This document shows positions 26,782 through 37,683 of a stretch of DNA of 64,000 nt, one piece after another; within the stretch, counting starts at the first letter, position 1; each line of letters starts with the position of its first letter. The DNA is taken from the NCBI RefSeq assembly GCF_015476335.1, contig NZ_JADAQY010000001.1:2099-66098 (forward strand), given 5' to 3'. The DNA is from Rickettsia endosymbiont of Cardiosporidium cionae. GTDB taxonomy: Bacteria > Pseudomonadota > Alphaproteobacteria > Rickettsiales > Rickettsiaceae. A model generated the notes under the pieces. The model worked only from the letters and a program-made list of their open reading frames with translations, searched no databases and was not told the origin of the DNA. The translations under genes and the position numbers were made by a program.

Positions 26782-28608
26782 TTGCAAGGTAAGGAGTTAG
26801 TAAGATCTTTGATAGATAATATTCCAGCTGTACCTGGGGTTTATCTGATGATGAACCTTAGTAAGAGGATCATTTATATAGGCAAGGCAAAAAATTTAAA
26901 GAATAGAATTAGTAATTATAGTGCAGAATTGTCTATAAAAAATAATCTAATGATAAAAGAGGTAGCATTTATAGAATATAGAGTAACTGATACAGAGGTA
27001 AATGCGTTATTACTTGAGAGTCAATTGATTAAACAATTTCAGCCTAAGTATAATATTTTGCTTAAGGACGATAAGTCATTTCCGTATATTAAGATTGCAT
27101 TAAATCATGCATTTCCTAGATTGACTAAATATAGAGGGAGAGATTTTAGTGATGGATTTTTTTTTGGCCCCTTTGTATCTAATAAATTTCTAGATATTAC
27201 TTTAGATGAAATACAAAAATTATTTAAACTAAGGCCTTGCAGTGATACATATTTTGCTTCTAGAAAAAAACCTTGCATACAATACGAAATTAACAGGTGT
27301 TATGCACCTTGTGTAGGTAAAATTTCAGAATCAGATTATTCGTTATTAGTAAAACAATTACGAAATTTTTTATTTGGTAAAAATAAAAAATTACAAAAAA
27401 TATTGTTTAAACAAATGACGTTACTAAGTAATCAACTAAAGTTTGAAGAAGCAGCTATTGTTAAAAATAAGATTCAAGCTTTAAATTCTACACAATTTGA
27501 ATCTCGATTTCAGGGAGTTAATTTACTTAATACAGATATAATAGCAATTATAGAAATAGGTGATAATGTATCTATACAGGTAGTAATTTATAGAAATAAC
27601 CAAGATTGTGGAAATAAATCATATATCTTATCTAACATAATAGATAACAATATTAGTGATATTTTAGAGTCATTTATTATACAATTTTACCAAAATAATA
27701 TCCCTGCAGATGAAATTTTAGTTAATGAAGATATTACTAATAAAATTTTAATAATTGATACTATAAAACAAATTCATGGAAAATTTGTTAAAATATTTTC
27801 TATATCACAATCTAAGAAGAAGAAATATTTGATAGAAAATGCTGTATTAAATGCAGAATACAAACTTAAGGAACATAGGCATTATAATAAAAAATATTCA
27901 AATCATTTAATAAAAATACAGAAAATATTTGGATTAAGTAAAATTCCTAAAAGGATTGAGATATATGATAATAGTCATATTCAAGGCCATTGCCCAGTAG
28001 GGGTTATGGTAGTAGCAGATTCAAATGGTTTGAATAAATCAGAATATAAAGTCTTTCATATTAAATATTCTTCTCAACAAGAAGTGCGGGGTGATGATTA
28101 TAGTATGTTATATCAGGTGTTGAGCAGAAGATTTAGTAAAATAAACGATAAATCATTGATTTTACCAGATTTTATGATAATAGATGGAGGTAGAGGTCAT
28201 AAATCTATAGTTAACAAAATTTTAGTAGAGTTGAATCTTAATATAGATTTTATATGTATGGCTAAGCAACAAAATAGAACATCTGGTAATGAAGTATTTT
28301 ATAATCAACATGGTAAATTATTTACATTAGATAAAACTCTAGCAATAAAAAAATATTTGCAGATGTTAAGAGATGAAGCGCATAATTTTGCTATTAATTC
28401 CCATAGAAAATTGCGCAATAGGGTAATTTTACATTCATCTCTTGATAATATTCATGGTATAGGCATTAATCGTAAAAAGTCTTTGTTAGCACATTTCGGA
28501 TCATTTAAATCTATACTAGGGGCTTCAATTGAAGAACTAAAAACTGTAACAGGTATTAGTAATAATTTAGCCAAAAAGATATTTTTTTATATTCATAACA
28601 AAGATTAG
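26782..28608 (+). CDS. uvrC: excinuclease ABC subunit C
   Basis: 608 residues. The GIY-YIG nuclease domain begins at once (PGVYLM ... RIIYIGKAKNLKNRI), so the TTG at 26782 is the start; an in-frame TAG lies immediately upstream and the next Met would cut into the domain. Then come a Cys cluster (KPCIQYEINRCYAPC), UVR motif (FEEAAIVKNKI), RNase H-like C-terminal nuclease domain (IEIYDNSHIQG ... IIDGGRGH) and a tandem helix-hairpin-helix end (IHGIGINRKKSLL, VTGISNNLAKKI). UvrC makes both cuts in nucleotide excision repair with UvrAB. Confidence 0.95.
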   Translation: MQGKELVRSLIDNIPAVPGVYLMMNLSKRIIYIGKAKNLKNRISNYSAELSIKNNLMIKEVAFIEYRVTDTEVNALLLESQLIKQFQPKYNILLKDDKSFPYIKIALNHAFPRLTKYRGRDFSDGFFFGPFVSNKFLDITLDEIQKLFKLRPCSDTYFASRKKPCIQYEINRCYAPCVGKISESDYSLLVKQLRNFLFGKNKKLQKILFKQMTLLSNQLKFEEAAIVKNKIQALNSTQFESRFQGVNLLNTDIIAIIEIGDNVSIQVVIYRNNQDCGNKSYILSNIIDNNISDILESFIIQFYQNNIPADEILVNEDITNKILIIDTIKQIHGKFVKIFSISQSKKKKYLIENAVLNAEYKLKEHRHYNKKYSNHLIKIQKIFGLSKIPKRIEIYDNSHIQGHCPVGVMVVADSNGLNKSEYKVFHIKYSSQQEVRGDDYSMLYQVLSRRFSKINDKSLILPDFMIIDGGRGHKSIVNKILVELNLNIDFICMAKQQNRTSGNEVFYNQHGKLFTLDKTLAIKKYLQMLRDEAHNFAINSHRKLRNRVILHSSLDNIHGIGINRKKSLLAHFGSFKSILGASIEELKTVTGISNNLAKKIFFYIHNKD

Positions 28609-28713
28609 CTATTATTAAATTTACTATTTTTTTAATTCATAGATAAATTTCTATAGTTTATTTTATTACTTGTGATATAGCTGAGTTTTAAACTGTTACC
28701 GGTGATGAACTTT

Positions 28714-29676
28714 TTATAAATCATCACAAAATTCTAGTATATTTTCCATATTTGCAATATTTCTTGTTTTAATATTATAACCAGATTTTGTAATAAGATT
28801 TGATAATACAGCCCCATGTCCAATTTCTACTATTTCCTGTATTCCAAGTTTTATTAATCTATCTATAGTATCTTTCCATTTTACTGTACTACACATTTGT
28901 TTTACAAGATTTGTTTTGATAGCAGCTATATTTTTAGTTTCTATTGCTGTAGTATTAGATATTATAGGGACTGATGGAATAGAAAAATCAATCCCTTGTA
29001 AGGTGTCATGCATTATTCTTTCTGCAGGTTTCATTAAATCAGAATGGAATGCGCCACTCACATTTAACAAAATTGCTTTATAGTTACTTTGTTTTAATTC
29101 TGATATTATATCTTGTACCAAAAATTTATGACCGCTTATTACTATTTGATTTGCAGAGTTATAATTTGCAATTTGGCATATACCACCTTTTTTGCTACTA
29201 ATATCTTTTATAATATTTTGCAATTGATTATAATCTATACCTATGCATGCTGCCATTGCCCCTGCATTATTTGCTGCAGCATCATTCATCGCATTTCCCC
29301 GTATTCTTAGTAATTTTGTTGTATCTTTTAGTGATATAGATTGTGCTGCATATAAAGCAGTATATTCCCCTAATGAATGCCCTGCAACAATATCGCATAT
29401 TTCCCATATTGGTTTATTCAACTTATTAAATATTACTTCTAATATTGCTAATGAAACCGCCATTATAGCAGGTTGAGCATTTTTAGTTAAGGTTAATTCT
29501 GTTATTGGTCCATCAAATATTATATCAGTTAATTTTATATCTAGTATTTCATCAATTTTATAAAATAACTCTCTGCCTACTTCAGATTTTAGAAATATAT
29601 CTTTTCCCATACCTATGTTTTGTGATCCTTGTCCTGGAAAAATAAAGGCTCTAGTCATTATTTTATCTTTTACCAT
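28714..29676 (-). CDS. fabD: malonyl-CoA:ACP transacylase
   Basis: 320 residues. It loads malonyl groups on acyl carrier protein for fatty acid synthesis. FPGQGSQ opens the domain, the nucleophile is Ser101 in GHSLGEY, and the catalytic His is His211 in GAFHSDLM. ATG 29676 is preceded by AAGG at good spacing; ATG 29658 (MTRAFIFPGQ) aligns with the usual family start. It is a lone - strand gene converging with uvrC and diverging from slt. Confidence 0.95.
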   Translation of the reverse strand: MVKDKIMTRAFIFPGQGSQNIGMGKDIFLKSEVGRELFYKIDEILDIKLTDIIFDGPITELTLTKNAQPAIMAVSLAILEVIFNKLNKPIWEICDIVAGHSLGEYTALYAAQSISLKDTTKLLRIRGNAMNDAAANNAGAMAACIGIDYNQLQNIIKDISSKKGGICQIANYNSANQIVISGHKFLVQDIISELKQSNYKAILLNVSGAFHSDLMKPAERIMHDTLQGIDFSIPSVPIISNTTAIETKNIAAIKTNLVKQMCSTVKWKDTIDRLIKLGIQEIVEIGHGAVLSNLITKSGYNIKTRNIANMENILEFCDDL

Positions 29677-29923
29677 TTATACCTTAAACTTTTTACTAAA
29701 ATTAAAATTTATCCGGCAAGGGTAGCATAAAATAAAAAAAATATCTATTATAAGATATATAATTACATTGTTAGTCACCAGACAAATAAAATTAGTTTAT
29801 TTTCTATTCATTTAATGTATTTTGATTGATTCTTTAGTAGTCAGCATATAAAATATAATATGTGTTTTTGTCGTAGTGCTCACATAATTATCGATAAATA
29901 TTGATTGTTTAGGCGTTGGTTTT

Positions 29924-32020
29924 ATGTGGTGCCAAACAATTGATTTGTATTTCATCATTGTGTATATAATCAATATAATTTCAGTAGTATATTTTTTTGT
30001 TTACTCTGTATTTGGATATATTTTAAATATTAGTATCATATATGCAGATGTTAATAAAAGTGTTGCACATAATTCTTATAGCTCTAACAAGATATTAGAA
30101 AAATTCTCTGTTAAATTATCTAAATCAGAAAAGCAGATAATATGTGATATTTTGTCTTATCTTTCTCAAAAAAAATGGAAAGAATCTAGTGATTTATTAA
30201 AAAAAATTGATAATCCTATAATCAAAAAAATTTTTATTTCTCAGAAGTTTTTGTTAGAAGATAGTAGTAATGTGAAATTTGAGGATATAATTTATTTTAT
30301 AAAAAATAACAGATATTGGGTCCATAAAAGAGAACTAAGGAGTAAAGCTGAAGAGTCTATAGACCATAACACAGATAAAAAAGCAGTATTTAGCTGGTTT
30401 CAGAAAAATCCTCCATTAACTGCGAATGGCCATAAATTTTATGCTTTTATAGCCAATGATTTAATAAGTGACATTGCATTTTTAATCCCTATTATAAAAA
30501 AAGCATGGATCTATGGTAATTTTTCTTCACAGGAAAATATAGTATTTTATAATAAATTTAAAAGATATTTATCTCAAGCAGACCATTTAAAGAAATTAGA
30601 CAATTATTTGTGGAATAAAGATATAAAAAATGCATATGGTATACTGCCCCTTGTGCATCATGGCTATAAAAACTCTTTGGATATCTATGTAAAAATATCT
30701 CAAAAACAAGAGATTGTTAGTAAATTATTATCGAAAGTAAATACTAGATTTATGTTACCAAGTATTGTACATCAATATTTGCACTCTAAGAAGTACGATT
30801 TATTAAGCACAAATGAAATTACTCAATTACTAAATATTGTTAATAAAAATAAAATAAATTCTAGTTTGTTTTGGAGAATTCAAGAATATTTTGCAAGAGA
30901 ATATTTAGCAAAGCACAATTTTTCTGCTGCTTATAAAATAGCAAATATAAATCAGCTATATTCAAATAACAAATTATGTGCAGCAAATAGTGAATTTTTA
31001 TCAGGATGGATAGCACTACGTTTTTTAAATAAGCCTAAGTTAGCTATATACCACTTTAGTAGGTTAATTCAAATAACAGAAACTCCTATTTCTAGGTCTA
31101 GAGGTTTTTATTGGCTGGCTAGAGCATATGCTAAAATAGGTAATATTAATGAAGCAAAAAGATTGTATTATCTGGCATCAAGATATTATTATACTTTTTA
31201 TGGACAAGTTGCTTTGAGTGAATTAAATAAAAATTACTTTCAACTAAATTATGTAAGTCTTATATTAAAAAAAGATATAAATAGCAAACATATGAGTGAT
31301 ATATGTCAAGCTATATCTATTATATCTCAGTGTGATAAATCTTTTGAACTCACCGTGTCATATATTCAACAAGCATTTTACCATATAGCAAAATCAGCAC
31401 ATGATATTAAAGCTATTGCTCATACATTGCGTGCTTCTAATAATACTTATTATAAAACAGTATTAGGTAGATTGGCATTACGTAAGAATATCCTGATTAA
31501 GGATTATACATATCCAGTAAAATACAAACTTGATTATTTACCAGTTGAGCGTGCTCTAGTATACGGCATAATAAGACAAGAATCTAATTTTAATGAAAAA
31601 GCATTGGGATTCACTAATGATTTTGGTATAATGCAAATTATACCAAGCACCGCACAAGAGGTAGCAAATTCTTTAGAGTTAGGATTTTCTATAGAAAGGT
31701 TACAGAATGATGTAATGTATAATATTAATATAGGAAGTACGTATATTAAGAAACAGGTAGTGCAATATGGTGGTTCTTATGTTTTAGCTATAGCATCCTA
31801 TAACGCAGGAGCTGGTAACGTCAATAAATGGATAAAGCTTAATGGAGATCCTAGGTTTGTACAAGATCCGCATGAAGTACTAGATTGGATAGAGTTAATA
31901 CCTTTTTCTTCTACTAGAAATTATGTACAAAGGGTAATTGAAAATATACAAGTATACAGAATAATTCTTAATCAAAGAAATAAGGGTTCTTTTGTACAAA
32001 ACTTACTATTATCTTCTTAG
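29924..32020 (+). CDS. slt: soluble lytic murein transglycosylase
   Basis: 698 residues. An N-terminal hydrophobic segment (two clusters, residues 8-42) acts as signal or anchor. A long helical superhelix (U/L domains) follows, then the C-terminal goose-lysozyme-like SLT domain with catalytic Glu in RQESNF, GIMQIIPSTA and ASYNAGAGNV. It cleaves peptidoglycan, making 1,6-anhydromuropeptides, and so implies a murein layer. A perfect TATAAT at 29854-29859 lies 65 bp before the start, with only a weak -35. Possible operon with the aldolase gene 48 bp downstream. Confidence 0.93.
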   Translation: MWCQTIDLYFIIVYIINIISVVYFFVYSVFGYILNISIIYADVNKSVAHNSYSSNKILEKFSVKLSKSEKQIICDILSYLSQKKWKESSDLLKKIDNPIIKKIFISQKFLLEDSSNVKFEDIIYFIKNNRYWVHKRELRSKAEESIDHNTDKKAVFSWFQKNPPLTANGHKFYAFIANDLISDIAFLIPIIKKAWIYGNFSSQENIVFYNKFKRYLSQADHLKKLDNYLWNKDIKNAYGILPLVHHGYKNSLDIYVKISQKQEIVSKLLSKVNTRFMLPSIVHQYLHSKKYDLLSTNEITQLLNIVNKNKINSSLFWRIQEYFAREYLAKHNFSAAYKIANINQLYSNNKLCAANSEFLSGWIALRFLNKPKLAIYHFSRLIQITETPISRSRGFYWLARAYAKIGNINEAKRLYYLASRYYYTFYGQVALSELNKNYFQLNYVSLILKKDINSKHMSDICQAISIISQCDKSFELTVSYIQQAFYHIAKSAHDIKAIAHTLRASNNTYYKTVLGRLALRKNILIKDYTYPVKYKLDYLPVERALVYGIIRQESNFNEKALGFTNDFGIMQIIPSTAQEVANSLELGFSIERLQNDVMYNINIGSTYIKKQVVQYGGSYVLAIASYNAGAGNVNKWIKLNGDPRFVQDPHEVLDWIELIPFSSTRNYVQRVIENIQVYRIILNQRNKGSFVQNLLLSS

Positions 32021-32068
32021 AGAAAAATTGGATTCGATCACTTAGTTATAATTAAAATATACTTAGGT

Positions 32069-32995
32069 ATGAAAATTAATAATAATATCAAAAATATATT
32101 GTCAAATTATCCACGGGATAATTTATCAGTAATTCGTAACTTATATACTGTATTAAATCATGGAGCATTATCTGGTACAGGTAAGATATTAATTTTACCT
32201 GTAGATCAGGGTTTTGAGCATGGGGCAGATATAAGTTTTGCTATGAATCCTGATAGTTATGATCCAAATTATCATATAAAACTTGCAATCAATGCTAGAT
32301 TAAATGCTTATGCTGCTCCATTAGGTATGTTAGAAGCAGTAAATGATGAATATTCTTTACAAATACCAAGAATACTAAAATTAAATAATAGTAATGCTTT
32401 ATTGCCTAAAATTCTTAAGAATAATCAGGCTAAAACTTCTTCAGTTAAAGATGCTGTACGGCTTGGATGTGTAGGGATTGGTTTTACTATTTATCCAGGT
32501 TCGAATAGTAGTCTTGATATGCTTCAGGAAGCAAAAGAAGTAATATTAGAAGCTAAATCTTTGGGTATGTTTACTATGCTTTGGTCTTATCCAAGAGGAG
32601 GGGATCTATCAAAATTAGATGAAACTGCTATAGATGTTTGTGCATATTCTGCACATATGGCATGTATTATAGGGGCACATATTATTAAGGTTAAACTTCC
32701 TACATCTTCAGTATTTAAAAACGATATTAAAACTGTATATCAAAATGAAAATATTAAATTAAATAAGTTAGAAGATAGGGTATCTCATATAATAAAAAAT
32801 AGTTTTTGTGGCAGAAGGATTGTGTTATTTTCAGGAGGCGCGACAAAATCTACAGATCAGATATTATCTGAAGCATATTCTATAAAACTAGGGGGTGGTA
32901 ATGGTTCAGTAATAGGACGTAACAGCTTTCAGCGTAGCATACAAGAAGGGCAGAACTTACTGCAAGAAATAATTAAAGTCTATAAATCTGATTAA
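32069..32995 (+). CDS. fbaB: class I fructose-bisphosphate aldolase (DhnA/FbaB type)
   Basis: 308 residues. The Schiff-base type bacterial aldolase pattern is visible: 'LPVDQGFEHGADISF', 'WSYPRGGDLSK', 'IIKVKLPTS' carrying the candidate lysine, and 'FSGGATKSTDQIL' plus 'GGGNGSVIGRNSFQ' phosphate loops. The enzyme interconverts fructose 1,6-bisphosphate and triose phosphates. In a host-dependent bacterium it may serve gluconeogenic sugar-phosphate supply for LPS and wall precursors; that use is inferred. Confidence 0.9.
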   Translation: MKINNNIKNILSNYPRDNLSVIRNLYTVLNHGALSGTGKILILPVDQGFEHGADISFAMNPDSYDPNYHIKLAINARLNAYAAPLGMLEAVNDEYSLQIPRILKLNNSNALLPKILKNNQAKTSSVKDAVRLGCVGIGFTIYPGSNSSLDMLQEAKEVILEAKSLGMFTMLWSYPRGGDLSKLDETAIDVCAYSAHMACIIGAHIIKVKLPTSSVFKNDIKTVYQNENIKLNKLEDRVSHIIKNSFCGRRIVLFSGGATKSTDQILSEAYSIKLGGGNGSVIGRNSFQRSIQEGQNLLQEIIKVYKSD

Positions 32996-33084
32996 TTCAT
33001 TTTTGCAGAACTACTTAATATAGCAATTTTAGTGATAAGGAATGTTACTGAGTATTTCTTTGTATAAATTATGAAATTTTATTA

Positions 33085-33843
33085 TCAAGGATTTTTAAGA
33101 GCATTTCGGTTTTCTTCCCCTAATCTTAGGAATACAGCAAATATGCCTGCAAAATCTGCAACAAAATTTAAAGCTCCCACTAACGCGATTCTATCGGGGT
33201 TTCTTTCTATATCTCCATATAAACAATATACATACCTTAGTTTATTTGTATCCCAGTGAATTACTAATACAAATAATAACACTAAAATTGTTGTAGTTGC
33301 GTATTCTACAGGAGAGTTATCACAAAGAAAGTTTAATGTATTTATTAATATTATTGCCCCTACTGCAAATACAAAATATGGACGAAAAAAAGTATTGAAA
33401 TCTTTTTTTGTAATCAATCCATAAATATTTGCAGCAGCAAACACTACTGCCATTACTCCATATACTCTAAATATCCCGTATGAAACAGACTGCAATTTCA
33501 ACCCTCCTATCAGTAACCCTGACACTGCAGAATAGTACCAAAATGCTTTTTTATAAAATTCTAGAGAAAGTCTTCTTACTGTTACTGCAAAATATAAACA
33601 ACTCATAATCGGTATAGCCATTGTCACAACTACTCCTATTTTTGACAATTCAATAAATTCGCCATGCTTTGTGAAGTCACTAAATATATTCACCAATGTA
33701 GGAGTCTCTGTTAGAACAAGCCCTACGAAAACGCTAAGAGCAAGTCCTTGAGCCATATAGCTGTAAACCCTTATCATATAACGCTCTATAGCAATATTGC
33801 AGACGTTTTTTTCTTCTTCGCTAATATTAGGATAATCAATCAT
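33085..33843 (-). CDS. Bax inhibitor-1 / YccA family membrane protein
   Basis: 252 residues with seven hydrophobic helices. The N-terminal 'MIRVYSYMAQGLALSVFVGLVL' and the late 'YGDIERNPDRIALVGALNFVADF' match the BI-1/TMBIM family, which typically ends with a semi-hydrophobic helix and charged tail as here. Bacterial members are thought to be pH-sensitive calcium leak channels or FtsH modulators. Lone gene, converging with the aldolase gene. Confidence 0.88.
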   Translation of the reverse strand: MIDYPNISEEEKNVCNIAIERYMIRVYSYMAQGLALSVFVGLVLTETPTLVNIFSDFTKHGEFIELSKIGVVVTMAIPIMSCLYFAVTVRRLSLEFYKKAFWYYSAVSGLLIGGLKLQSVSYGIFRVYGVMAVVFAAANIYGLITKKDFNTFFRPYFVFAVGAIILINTLNFLCDNSPVEYATTTILVLLFVLVIHWDTNKLRYVYCLYGDIERNPDRIALVGALNFVADFAGIFAVFLRLGEENRNALKNP

Positions 33844-34027
33844 AATAACAACTTCTAGTTAATGATTTAAACACAGAAAAGATAAAGAAACATAACAATT
33901 TTTATAAAAATTGTTAATATTTTTATGTTTATATGACATAAGCACACAATTCTACTATATACAATATTATATTGCATGAGTCAATATTGTTATATCAACT
34001 GAATTAGAAATTATCAAAGTTTGTTTG

Positions 34028-35413
34028 TTATACCATATTTTCTGGTATTACATATGTATTGAATTCAATTTCAGATATTAATCCAGATTCAATTGCTGCT
34101 TGTTTTAACGTCTTATTTTCATTATAAGCTTTTTTAGCTATTTGAGCTGCTTTATCATACCCAATATGGCTTACAAGTGAGGTTACTAACATCAGCGATC
34201 TGTCTTTTAGGTAATTAATATGGTTTTGATTTATTTTAATACCTTCAACACAATTTTTTGTAAAGCTGAGGCTAGCATCTGAAAGTAAATGAATAGAATG
34301 TATGATATTTTGTATAATCATAGGTTTAAAAACATTTAATTCTAATTGTCCATTAGATGCTCCTATGGTTATTGCTGTATTATTTCCCATTACTTGAGCA
34401 CATACCATAGTCAAGGCTTCACATTGAGTAGGATTAGTTTTACCTGGCATAATTGATGACCCAGGTTCATTTATTGGTAATATTAGTTCATTGAACCCAC
34501 ATCTTGGCCCAGAACTTAGTAATCGGATATCATTAGCAATTTTCATTAAACTTACTGCTAGTCTATTTAATACTCCAGAAAATTCTACTAAGGCATCATT
34601 GCTAGCAAGAGCTTCAAATTTATTACTAGCAGTTTTAAATTTTCTACCGGTAATTTTACTAATTTCTTCAGCTATTTTGATATCAAATTGTTTTGGAGCA
34701 TTAAGACCTGTCCCTACAGCTGTACCTCCTTGGGCTAATGAATATAAGTTTATTATAGAATTTTTAATACTTTTAATTGCTAATTCTATTTGAGTAGCAT
34801 AGCCAGAAAATTCTTGTCCTACTGTTATAGGAGTAGCATCTTGCATATGTGTTCTACCTATTTTTACAACTTTGCTCCACTTTTTAGAAGCTTTTATTAG
34901 AGTATTATGTAGTCTATTTATTATTGGAAGTAATTTTTCTTCTACTAGATCTATTGTTGCAATATGCATTGCAGTAGGAAATACATCATTAGATGATTGG
35001 CTCATATTTACATGATCATTAGGATGTACAGGATATTTTCCTCCTCTTTTACCTGTAGCCGATTCATTTGCTATTGATGCTATAACTTCGTTTACATTCA
35101 TGTTAGTCTGTGTGCCAGAACCAGTTTGCCACACTACTAAGGGGAAGTGTTCATAAAATCCATTTAATAGGATTTGATTACATGCTTTATGAATTAAATT
35201 CATGATATATATATCTAGTTTACCATAGCTATGATTTATTTTCGCAGCAGCAATTTTGATGATTATTATAGCTTTGATAATTTCATAGGGCATCTTTTGT
35301 TTAGCGATATCAAAATTCAATAACGATCTTTGAGTTTGCGCGCCCCAATGATATTTATTATCTACTTGTATTACTCCTACAGAATCTTCTTCATCACGAT
35401 ATTTAGAGTTCAT
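34028..35413 (-). CDS. fumC: class II fumarate hydratase
   Basis: 461 residues, normal length. '[13 protein letters not shown]', '[14 protein letters not shown]' and the signature '[11 protein letters not shown]' are present. Fumarase C hydrates fumarate to malate in the TCA cycle without an iron-sulfur cluster. The signature separates it from adenylosuccinate lyase and argininosuccinate lyase. It is a single gene, about 110 bp after the chpT-lpd-pdh run. Confidence 0.95.
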   Translation of the reverse strand: MNSKYRDEEDSVGVIQVDNKYHWGAQTQRSLLNFDIAKQKMPYEIIKAIIIIKIAAAKINHSYGKLDIYIMNLIHKACNQILLNGFYEHFPLVVWQTGSGTQTNMNVNEVIASIANESATGKRGGKYPVHPNDHVNMSQSSNDVFPTAMHIATIDLVEEKLLPIINRLHNTLIKASKKWSKVVKIGRTHMQDATPITVGQEFSGYATQIELAIKSIKNSIINLYSLAQGGTAVGTGLNAPKQFDIKIAEEISKITGRKFKTASNKFEALASNDALVEFSGVLNRLAVSLMKIANDIRLLSSGPRCGFNELILPINEPGSSIMPGKTNPTQCEALTMVCAQVMGNNTAITIGASNGQLELNVFKPMIIQNIIHSIHLLSDASLSFTKNCVEGIKINQNHINYLKDRSLMLVTSLVSHIGYDKAAQIAKKAYNENKTLKQAAIESGLISEIEFNTYVIPENMV

Positions 35414-35522
35414 AAATTGATATTTATTAGATTGAGGTTACTATATATTTTTATACTTATACTAATTCTGCTATCTATTATAACTGGCATGTTATGAGTA
35501 ACAAGTTTATCTTTGATATTTA

Positions 35523-36185
35523 TTATTTGTCTAACGATTTTTTTATATTATATACAAGGTTGTTATCTTCATTTTTAGCCTGAATTTCATATTGAACTTG
35601 CATATTATTTAGTATAGCGATCGTATAATATTCTCGACAGTTATATATGTCTACTGGATAATCTGTATTATGATTTAGTATATCTAAATGGTAATCATGA
35701 ATTTTTATCAATTTTGTACTTGGTGATACGCAAATCATTATATCATATTCTTCATTAACATTTTTTATGTATAAATCAATTGTGCCGTTAGAACTGATGA
35801 TATCATTAGCAATCGTGATAATACAAATTATTGCTTTTGCAATATCTACATTTATGGATATTAACCCATCATTTACATTAACATTAAACTTAATATTTTT
35901 TTTATATAAATAATCTTTAATAATTTTATTAATTAGTATTATACTGATCTCTTTCTCTGTTGGTATAGATCCATACACACTACGAAAAAACCTAATTTTA
36001 TTTATTAAATTATTAGATTCTAGATTTATTAGCTCTTTTGCAGTATTTTTAACTTTTTCATTTTCATTATCAATTAATCCAGTACAATTGTCTATAGTTC
36101 CTACTGTACCTGATAAATCGTGACAAAATCTTGCAAATAAGCCTTGAAAAATATCAATTTGTTTTACCATATTATTTACTAACAA
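35523..36185 (-). CDS. chpT: histidine phosphotransferase ChpT
   Basis: 220 residues. The phospho-acceptor motif 'FARFCHDLSGTVGTIDN' contains His22, and a degenerate ATPase-like C-terminal domain follows (ends '...YEIQAKNEDN'). ChpT relays phosphate from CckA to the master regulator CtrA in Alphaproteobacteria. The first Met at 36185 or the sixth (36170) could start. The gene begins only 12 bp after lpd and so is probably expressed with the pyruvate dehydrogenase genes. Confidence 0.85.
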   Translation of the reverse strand: MLVNNMVKQIDIFQGLFARFCHDLSGTVGTIDNCTGLIDNENEKVKNTAKELINLESNNLINKIRFFRSVYGSIPTEKEISIILINKIIKDYLYKKNIKFNVNVNDGLISINVDIAKAIICIITIANDIISSNGTIDLYIKNVNEEYDIMICVSPSTKLIKIHDYHLDILNHNTDYPVDIYNCREYYTIAILNNMQVQYEIQAKNEDNNLVYNIKKSLDK

Positions 36186-36197
36186 TTATAATCATAT

Positions 36198-37607
36198 TTA
36201 TATGTGTATTGACTGCTCATAAGCATTTAATACAGATTCATGTAGCATTTCAGATAGAGTAGGGTGTGGAAATATAGTATTTATCAGTTCAATATGAGTA
36301 GATTCTAATTCTTTTGCTATAACATACCCATGGATTAATTCAGTTACTCCTACCCCTATCATATGAGCTCCGAGTAACTCCCCTGTATCTGAGTCAAAGA
36401 TTGTTTTAATTAATCCTTGTTTATTGTCTAAAATTAGGGATTTACCATTTGCATACGCAGGAAATTTACCTATTTTTAGTTTATATCCTAAAGTTTTAGC
36501 TTCTGTTTCTGTTAGCCCTACACTAGCAATTTCTGGAGTAGAGTATATACAATTAGGAATATTATGATGTTTTATATGCGTTGGATTATTTCCTGCTATA
36601 TGTTCTGCTGCAATTTTTCCTTCATGACTGGCTTTATGAGCTAACCATGGCATTGATACCACATCTCCTATTGCATATATAGATTTTTCATCTGTTTCCA
36701 TATTCTTGTCAGTAATAATGTAGCAATTATGCAGTTTTACTTTAGTATTTTCTAATCCTATGTTATTTATGTTTGGAGTTACGCCTACTGCCATTAGCAG
36801 TACTTTAGCCTTGAGTGTTGTTTCTATTTTATTATTTTGAGAAAAATGCAAATATACCTCATCATTAAGTATTTCCTTCTTGTTTAACTTAATGCCTGTA
36901 ATAAATGCAATATTTTTTGATATAAATTCTTTTTTTGCGATGGCTGCAATTTCTTGATCAATGCCATGTAAAATGTCATTTTTTGCTTCTAGTACTGTAA
37001 CTTTTACTCCTAAGCTATTGTAAAATGAGGCGAATTCTATGCCTATAGCTCCTGAACCTACTATGAGCATTGATTCAGGTAATTTATCTGGTTTTAATGC
37101 ATTTTGGTAATTCCATATATATTTTCCGTCTATTTCATAGCCACTTAATTCTTTTGGTTTAGCTCCAGTAGCTATTATAATATTTTTGGATTTTATATTG
37201 CCTATTGAATTATTATTTTTATCGAATATAGAAATTATTTTATGAGAGTTTTTAGTATCATGTATTTTAGCTCTTGCTTTAATTACATCTATCATATTTT
37301 TTTTCATCAAAGATCTGATCCCAGATTCTAGATTCTCTGAAATATTTTTGGCATAATCTACCATTGAGTGGATATCAAAATTCATTTGCCCCACTTTAAT
37401 ACCATATTTTTCTGCATTTTTTATTGATGTAATCAATTCACTGCATTTCAGTAGAGATTTAGTAGGTATACAGCCCTGATGTAAACACACTCCTCCTAGT
37501 TGATTTTGTTCTATTATCGCAGTTTTTTTACCCAATTGAGCAGATTTTATTGCTGCTACATATCCTCCAGGTCCTCCTCCTATTACTACTACTTCGTAAT
37601 CTTTCAT
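36198..37607 (-). CDS. lpd: dihydrolipoyl dehydrogenase (E3)
   Basis: 469 residues. FAD-binding 'VIGGGPGGYVAAI', redox disulfide Cys41/Cys46 (GGVCLHQGCIPTKS), NAD-binding 'IVGSGAIGIEFASF' and the catalytic 'FPHPTLSEM' end are all present. It reoxidises lipoamide in the pyruvate dehydrogenase complex. It lies 76 bp after pdhC in the - strand run pdhA-pdhB-pdhC-lpd-chpT. Confidence 0.96.
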   Translation of the reverse strand: MKDYEVVVIGGGPGGYVAAIKSAQLGKKTAIIEQNQLGGVCLHQGCIPTKSLLKCSELITSIKNAEKYGIKVGQMNFDIHSMVDYAKNISENLESGIRSLMKKNMIDVIKARAKIHDTKNSHKIISIFDKNNNSIGNIKSKNIIIATGAKPKELSGYEIDGKYIWNYQNALKPDKLPESMLIVGSGAIGIEFASFYNSLGVKVTVLEAKNDILHGIDQEIAAIAKKEFISKNIAFITGIKLNKKEILNDEVYLHFSQNNKIETTLKAKVLLMAVGVTPNINNIGLENTKVKLHNCYIITDKNMETDEKSIYAIGDVVSMPWLAHKASHEGKIAAEHIAGNNPTHIKHHNIPNCIYSTPEIASVGLTETEAKTLGYKLKIGKFPAYANGKSLILDNKQGLIKTIFDSDTGELLGAHMIGVGVTELIHGYVIAKELESTHIELINTIFPHPTLSEMLHESVLNAYEQSIHI

Positions 37608-37683
37608 AAAATAAACTTTAGTAAAAATTTTTAGTTAGATGTCATATATTATTATATATTTATAAAATAAAGAATACTATATT

